Under the pieces are notes generated by a model. The model made no database searches. It was not told where the DNA came from and was given only the letters and a program-made list of their open reading frames with translations. From NCBI GenBank assembly GCA_019671005.1, contig CM033738.1:19494202-19558201 (forward strand): a stretch of DNA of 64,000 nucleotides. Direction: 5' to 3'. Positions within the stretch are counted from its first letter, which is position 1; every line of letters begins with the position of its first letter. This DNA comes from Hibiscus mutabilis. Lineage: Eukaryota; Streptophyta; Magnoliopsida; Malvales; Malvaceae. Below, in pieces: positions 58,683-64,000 of this stretch. A program made the position numbers and the translations under genes.

Positions 58683-58970
58683 GAGCTTGCTTTGTAACCG
58701 GGTAAGGTATGGATGATGAATGATTGCGGGTTAACTACACACAACGCCACAATATTCATAATGTTAATATGGTTGCAAGAAAATAGATGCATGTATAATG
58801 ATGCGAATGTCATGATGCAATGCAAGAATGTATGCAGATAAGGTACTGATTCTGCTGGTAATCACCCTTTTAAACTACTTCCACGGGAATTAAAGGGTCT
58901 AAATTACAACATAGTTCGTATTACAAAATGAAGATTCCTAATACAAAAGAGCTAAATACAACACAAAGCC
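58683..58970 (-). other. Spacer between ORF1 and gag (copy A2)
   Basis: Non-coding, homologous to 10889-11184. Confidence 0.5.
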
Positions 58971-61179
58971 CTATAGATAAGCCCTGGCTCTATCTCCTAA
59001 TTTTCCAATTGCCCTGAGTAACCTGAGGAACCTGGGAGCTTCTTTCATTTCCGGGACTATGAAAGGTCGGAGTATTTCGGCCTCGACAGCCAAATCATTT
59101 ATATGTCTGGCGACACGATGTATGTCCACCATCAAGTTCGCGTAATACTGGTCCCTATCCTGTACTATCCGGGCAGCGTCACGCAGTCTCTTTTGCCAAT
59201 AGGTGTCCCCTCCGGCTTCAGCCTCCTCGAACACACTAATTCTTTCCTTGTAATCCTCAACAGTTTCTTCGAGGGACTTAATTCGTGCTCGTAACATGCT
59301 TACTTCGCGCTCTCTTTCTTGTAGCTCAGTGAAGCCATTTCTCTGGCAGTACATTCGAAGGGAGTCTTCAACTTCCACCATCTTTCCTTTTAATTCGCCA
59401 TTCTGGCTTTGGCTTTGCTCCAGACTTTGAATGGTGTCATCGTACAATTTTTGCATCTCTAACAGTCTATTCCGGCTACTCATGGGTTTCTTTTCCATAC
59501 GGTGATGTTTTCTCTCTCATGATGGACAGCTTGTTTTCCCTTGTTGATTTCTTACCTGAATCTTTCCTTTTCTTGATCAATGGCCTTATTGGAGGACCGT
59601 TTTTCTTCCTCCATAGCCAAACGGCAGCTTTCTATCTCTTTCTTGATCGCTCTCTTGTTGATTTCTCGTTCTTCTTCCACCAAACGGATGCCATTCATTC
59701 TTTCTCTTTCCACAGCTATGAATTGACTCCGCCGGCCTTCTATATTTTTGCTTGTAGTAGGAGGGCATCTTTTTTTATAAAGAGTGTTCTTGTCGCTCAA
59801 ATCTGCATTTAATTTCTTCAACTGCCTAATGATCCCGTCCCGCTCGTCAACCTCTAAGCTTGCCTTATAGAGCTCGCTCGCATGTTGAGTCTGTTGGATG
59901 TCCATTTTCTTTTTAATTTCTTCGAGTTCATTCCGTAAGATGTCAGCTTCAGACGGTACCACCCTTGTAAGCTCTTCGAGTGACACTGCTGGTCCTTGAT
60001 CAGATTCGGGAATCATATCGTTTACCCTCAAACGTCTCCAAAGATCGTAGTCTGGGGTGGTCATGTACTCGGTGTCTCCTTCCACCCTAATTCGATAACA
60101 ATGGTCCCAAGCCCTCATGATAGTCTGAACTTTCTCTTTGAACTCCCCTTTGAAAAGAAATTCAGTTCGGCTTAACCCGACGGTGTTGGGAATGAACTGT
60201 CGCGATCCGAATTATCGGGACACCAGAAGTGGGGCACAAGCAATCCCTCCATGTAGTCCCAACATCATCAGCCAATTGAAATCACCACAACTATATAAAA
60301 AGTAATTAACTCTACCGAGCCACGGGACTCTCCATACTATGCCCTCGCCTTGTATATTCCTGAAGAAACCGTCCCATTTTCTTGTTTTCAAGTCCTCTCG
60401 CCACTCTTTTGTTAAGTATTCCCGAAAAGGCGAAAAATCTCGGAAGGATATTCCCGACAGAACCCTCGTCGGTGTCTTCCACATGTGGCTCTGAATCCAT
60501 ACCTGTAACAGTTGTGCGCATCCTCGAAAACGCCCTTCTTCGTGCTTCTGACTGACATTTAGAGAAATAAAGGTCTCGGCCAAAATAGCTGGTATTGGGT
60601 TTGCTCGCCGTTTTATCCGCTCAAACAAATCTAGAATGGCCACATCAATGTTTCCCAGAATTCTTGGGAAGATCACCAATCCATATATTCCCAAGGCAAG
60701 CATGTCTAACTTTTTTCTCCTCATCCGGATGTGCAGGTAGGATGTCTCGAATGTTTTCCCATGCAAATACTGTACTATCTCCTCGAAGTCGGATCAAGCC
60801 ATTGACCCAATCGTCGCTCATTCCGGTAAAGGTTTTGAGCTTGGAAGTGTAATTCTGATTCCTCGGAGGTTTTGCGTAGATCCAATCTTCCTGAACATTT
60901 TTATGATTAAGAAGAGCGGTGTAGGGGCTGGTTGACCCGGATGTACATCAATTGTGCAATGTCACCATAACTATCACAGAATCTATCTTGTAATCTCTGG
61001 TCCCATTCTTCCCAGATACTTTGAAGATCCCCTAAGTTGTTATGTTGAAGACTCACATAGGTGTACCCGGCTATCACGCGTTCACTTGGTAAACTGTCCC
61101 CTTGGGCCTTTTGGCTGACTTCTGACCAATGTCTAACAGACAAGTTGAGTTCCTTTTTTCTAAGACACCTTTTTTCCAT
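58971..61179 (-). pseudogene. Ogre ORF1 protein (copy A2)
   Basis: Starts at the ATG at 61179 (MEKRCLRKKELNLSVRHW), where the homopolymer is one base shorter than in A1 and the frame is kept. The mobile-domain-like part (MLALGIYGLVIFPRILGNID, GCAQLLQVWIQSHMWKTPT) and the coiled-coil C-terminus (ending KLGDRARAYL) are present. An 88-bp out-of-frame deletion near 60920 removes the FWNPAFCCFTF region; further breaks lie near 60215 (stop after the RQF position), 60120-60200 and 59500-59550. Confidence 0.8.
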
Positions 61180-61498
61180 GGTGAAAGACTTTCTGATCGG
61201 GTAAACCACTTGATCCAGTACCTTTATGTAATGCGAATGTAATAATGCATGAAAAAAATAGCCAAAAAAGGAAACAAGTCAGTACCGGATAGAATTAATA
61301 AATACACAAATAAAAGGACAAATTAAATAAGGTAAACAAACAAAAACAAAGAAACCTATTTATCCCGTCTAAAACACCTAAGGTTATCCGCATGGCTCTA
61401 AAGGGGTGGGTTTCTCTATGTTCTCTACATGCAGTGTTGGTGCTAAGAGGTACCCGAATTGTCCTTGCTGTCCTCTACTAAGAGTAGCAAGGCTCCCG
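61180..61498 (-). other. Truncated 5' leader of copy A2
   Basis: Matches the A1 leader down to GATCATCA, then switches to LTR sequence. Primer site and leader hairpins are missing. Confidence 0.8.
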
Positions 61499-62648
61499 AT
61501 CATCATAAACTTAACACACATATACATGTAAACATAAAAATACAAGGCATATACGAGGGATATATAATAAGGCAAAAGACTACATCAACATATACGATTA
61601 TAATACGAACATGAATACTTACATGGAAACAGGACTGAAATGAAAAGAAATAAAAATCAGTGGCAGAAATTAAAGGACAATAATATGCAATTTAAGGACG
61701 AAAATGTAAACAGGACCGAACTTGATAGGACTGAAACTGTAATTAGACCAAGGGGCAGACCCAAAATGAAAAATTCAAAAACGCGGGATGGTTAAAGGGG
61801 TAATTTTACCATTTAAAAACTGATTCAATGTAATTTAAGGACTGGATTGCAAGATTTTGAAATATAAGGGGGACTGGAATTGTAATTATACCATGCGGCG
61901 AGACAGAAACGAAAATATTGAAAGCGCGGGAGGATTTATTACGTAATTTCCCCATTTCACGAAATAACAACGCTTATAAAAACCCTCTTTTTTGGCCGGA
62001 CTCAAAATTTTCCATTTCGATTCATTTTTCAGATTTTATAACAAGCCACTCTCTCTCATTTCCTCTCAACTCTCCCTGATGAATCCAGAATCCGGCGGCC
62101 GACCGCGTCTTCTCCGCCGCCGGCCACCGCTAGCCGGTGCCGGTGAGCCCCAAAAAACACACCAAAATAAACCTCTCCTTACCCTCGACACGAATCCGAA
62201 CTTGGATTCGGAGAAAAAGCCTTTATTCATCCTAGATCTAAGAAATACGAAGCGTAAAAAAACCCTTTTTTGTATTCATCCCAAAACGAAACCAAAAAAA
62301 GGACCTCCCACTCCTTTCAGTTCACCATGTTCGACTTGGGAAAGCCGAAGAGACTTATCACTGGTGAGGGGAGATCCACCGACGACGATGGTAACGACTT
62401 ATAACCCTCTCTTTTTTATTTACTATGTATAATTTTTTTGTATGCATGCAACAAAGTAAGAAAAGAGACGAGTATTTACCACTGAAGACTGTTTTTTGTA
62501 TTTTTTCTTTCGATTACAACTTGGCTTGTTACAAAATGTTTGTTTCATACATTTATGTCTGTCTTTTGGTTTGGTACAAGTAATATAATATCTATTTTAG
62601 ATCTGGACTGCTACTGACATAATATTTCTTTTCTTGTGTTTTGATGTG
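61499..62648 (-). repeat. 5' LTR fragment of copy A2
   Basis: Corresponds to about 47645-48798 of the 3' LTR. Missing at the left through a microhomology deletion, and at the right where another LTR element starts. It includes the TATA-like block and the GGGA-loop hairpin, here with one mismatch (62330-62349). Confidence 0.85.
61974..61983 (+). promoter_or_regulatory. TATA-like box in the 5' LTR fragment of A2
   Basis: TTATAAAAAC, followed by CTCTCTC and an ATG at 62080 within a longer plus-strand frame (61992-62432) that is not conserved in the other copies. Confidence 0.35.
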
Positions 62649-64000
62649 TGATAAGTGTTCAAAAGTACTATTTTTCTTACCCTTTTTACTCATATTATTG
62701 TTAGACTTAGGATCATATTAGTTGCATAGTTAGCCATTCATGCATTAATCCATGTTTCCTTCAATCGTTGAGCTTGATTACATAACTTGGTGATTTTTGT
62801 GGAAATAGATGCTGCTTTGGTGTGTTTTTGTGTGTATGTGCAGGATCACTTGCCAAAGCAATGCCGAGCTAGTTGCCAGGGCAATGCATGAAGGATATGC
62901 CGAGCTAGTTGCCATGGCATTTGTCGACAAAGACCAAAAGCAATATGGATGTCGAAATTCATGATTTTACAAGCCCAAGATGACATGGAGCAAGGTCCAA
63001 GCCCAAAGGAATTTGATTGCCATGCAGAGATTAAAGAAGAATTAAATTCCAAGTGGATAGGAGAAGTTCTAATAGGAATAAAATTATAATAAAGAATTAT
63101 ATTCTTTAAAGATAATTTAATTCCAACTCAAACTCCTCCTCAAAGAAGGACTTTGGCCTAGCCCTATAAATAGCAAGAGATTTCGACAATTCAAGAGAGA
63201 GAGCAAGAGGGAAATTTCGCAAGTCCAAGTAGGGCAAGAAGAGAGAATTTTCGACAAGCATCAAGGGCAAGGAGGATTTCGACAAGCCTCTTCCTTCATC
63301 TTTGTTCGATTGGGTTCATGCTAGGGATTAATTATCTTGTGTTTCTTTGGAACCTAGCCATGAACTAAATTTACTTGGCTATGGTTATTGTGTTTTGTGG
63401 TTGTGAGAAACTATTGGTTTTTGTTTAGGTAATAAGAGTTTGCACTTTTCTATTTCAAGGTTTATTCATTCTTGGTTCCTATTATTGCTTGCGAGTGAAT
63501 TGGGAGAGGATCTCGTGATTTCATCCATTTATCTAATATCGGGAGAGTTAGATTCAAGAAACGAATGAATATGATCTTTATGCAATCCAATGATGGTGAA
63601 GATTAATCCGCTTAGGAATAAGTTAAGGATTTCAACGGCTAAGAGGAGCGCAAGATTGGTTGTTGTTCACCCTTGATTCACGCAGGGATGTATTATCAAG
63701 GCATGCACAAGTAGCTAGAGTTTCGACTTAGGGATAAGAAGAAACCATTGAAGAACGCTCCGCCCGAACCTTGAAGTTGCTGCCAGATCGCCCAAGTAGT
63801 TGCCCAACTAGTCGCCCAAGCAACCATCAATTAGTTGCCAAGGCAACCCCGTTGTAAAGTCGCCACGGCAAACCGAGTTGCCCATGCACTCTTTTACCAA
63901 GACAATCCAATCGGCTATCACACCTCAACTCACGATAACCTAGCCTATCTCTCTCAATTGAATTCATCTTTTATTTTATTTTATTGCTTTCTAGATTAGT
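62649..64000 (+). mobile_element. LTR of an unidentified retroelement, cut by the window end
   Basis: Begins TGATAAGTGTTCAAAAG abruptly inside the A2 LTR (candidate duplication ATGTG, 62644-62648). A plus-strand TATA box CTATAAATAG at 63164-63173 is followed by AGAGAGAGC-rich leader sequence, which suggests plus orientation. Many GTTGCC/TTGCCA words occur (62855-62925 and 63775-63890). No coding frame. The start resembles LTRs of Athila-like or large non-coding elements from memory; the family is not established. Confidence 0.5.
63164..63173 (+). promoter_or_regulatory. TATA box in the rightmost LTR
   Basis: CTATAAATAG, about 515 bases from the LTR start, in a plausible U3 position. Confidence 0.5.

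Larger units (their letters stand above)
46785..62648 (-). mobile_element. Tat/Ogre LTR retrotransposon, copy A2 (5' end damaged)
   Basis: Same family and gene order as copy A1, minus strand. The 3' LTR is complete at the left. On the right, the leader is fused directly to the inside of the 5' LTR (61499-61505), removing the primer site and about 0.86 kb of LTR. The 5' LTR then stops at 62648, where another LTR element begins. It inserted into the family C LTR (candidate left duplication CAAAC, 46780-46784). The coding region keeps longer frames than A1: RT plus both RNase H domains form a single 751-residue frame. Confidence 0.9.

Noticed and set aside
61992..62432. 146-codon plus-strand ORF in the A2 5' LTR fragment
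   Set aside because: In the A2 3' LTR the same start closes after about 30 codons, and in A1 after 45. The conservation is at nucleotide level, not protein level.
62880..63900. GTTGCC words as a tandem satellite
   Set aside because: Spacing is irregular and the words are scattered in otherwise unique LTR sequence.

Overview
The window is plant nuclear DNA made almost entirely of nested LTR retrotransposons. It is intergenic heterochromatin-like sequence with one recognisable, partial host gene. The evidence is the element families (Tat/Ogre, Tekay-type chromovirus, Sirevirus-like Copia), spliceosomal introns, hAT- and Mutator-type non-autonomous DNA elements, and a VPS55-type exon set. The style of ORF1 and gag resembles elements I remember from Malvaceae (cotton relatives). 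That is an impression from memory; only 'eudicot' is reasonably supported.

Layout. (1) 1-17123: an 18-kb-class Tat/Ogre element (copy A1) on the minus strand. Its 3' LTR is cut by the window start. It carries ORF1, gag, protease, a probable intron, RT, RNase H plus a second archaeal-type RNase H, and integrase, all broken by frameshifts and stops. (2) 17124-18863: old spacer DNA containing an hAT-type MITE (17989-18521, 8-bp TSD). (3) 18864-31393: a Mutator-like element with terminal inverted repeats of about 200 bp, split by a plus-strand Tekay-type chromovirus (19282-31080, TSD CGTCA). The chromovirus LTRs exceed 4 kb and its interior is a 3-kb ruin. (4) 31394-33588: AT-rich spacer with one possible antisense first exon. 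(5) 33589-40790: LTR and 3' tandem-repeat region of a second Ogre-like family (B), split by a solo LTR of the chromovirus family (36409-40507, TSD GTTTG). (6) 40791-42500: Sirevirus-like Copia remnant on the minus strand. (7) 43234-43831: the last three exons of a VPS55 homologue, with a frame break at an intron-exon boundary. (8) 43832-46078: spacer with degenerate repeats. (9) 46079-46784: start of a third Ogre-like LTR (family C), into which copy A2 of the first family inserted (46785-62648). A2 has lost its PBS and part of its 5' LTR through a microhomology deletion, and its 5' LTR is broken by a further LTR element (62649 to the window end).

The coding regions work together only as retrotransposon machinery: ORF1 of unknown role; gag for the particle; protease; RT with two RNase H domains for cDNA synthesis; integrase for insertion. 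None of the copies is intact. The most interesting material is non-coding structure in the Ogre-family LTRs and leaders. It includes hairpins whose stems change on both sides between copies or families, clustered palindromes, a second primer-binding-like motif inside the LTR, a TATA/CT-rich promoter-like block pointing against the coding strand, and a 3' array built on CCTATATAGAAC. A UAG codon at the same gag-protease position in both copies also deserves a check.
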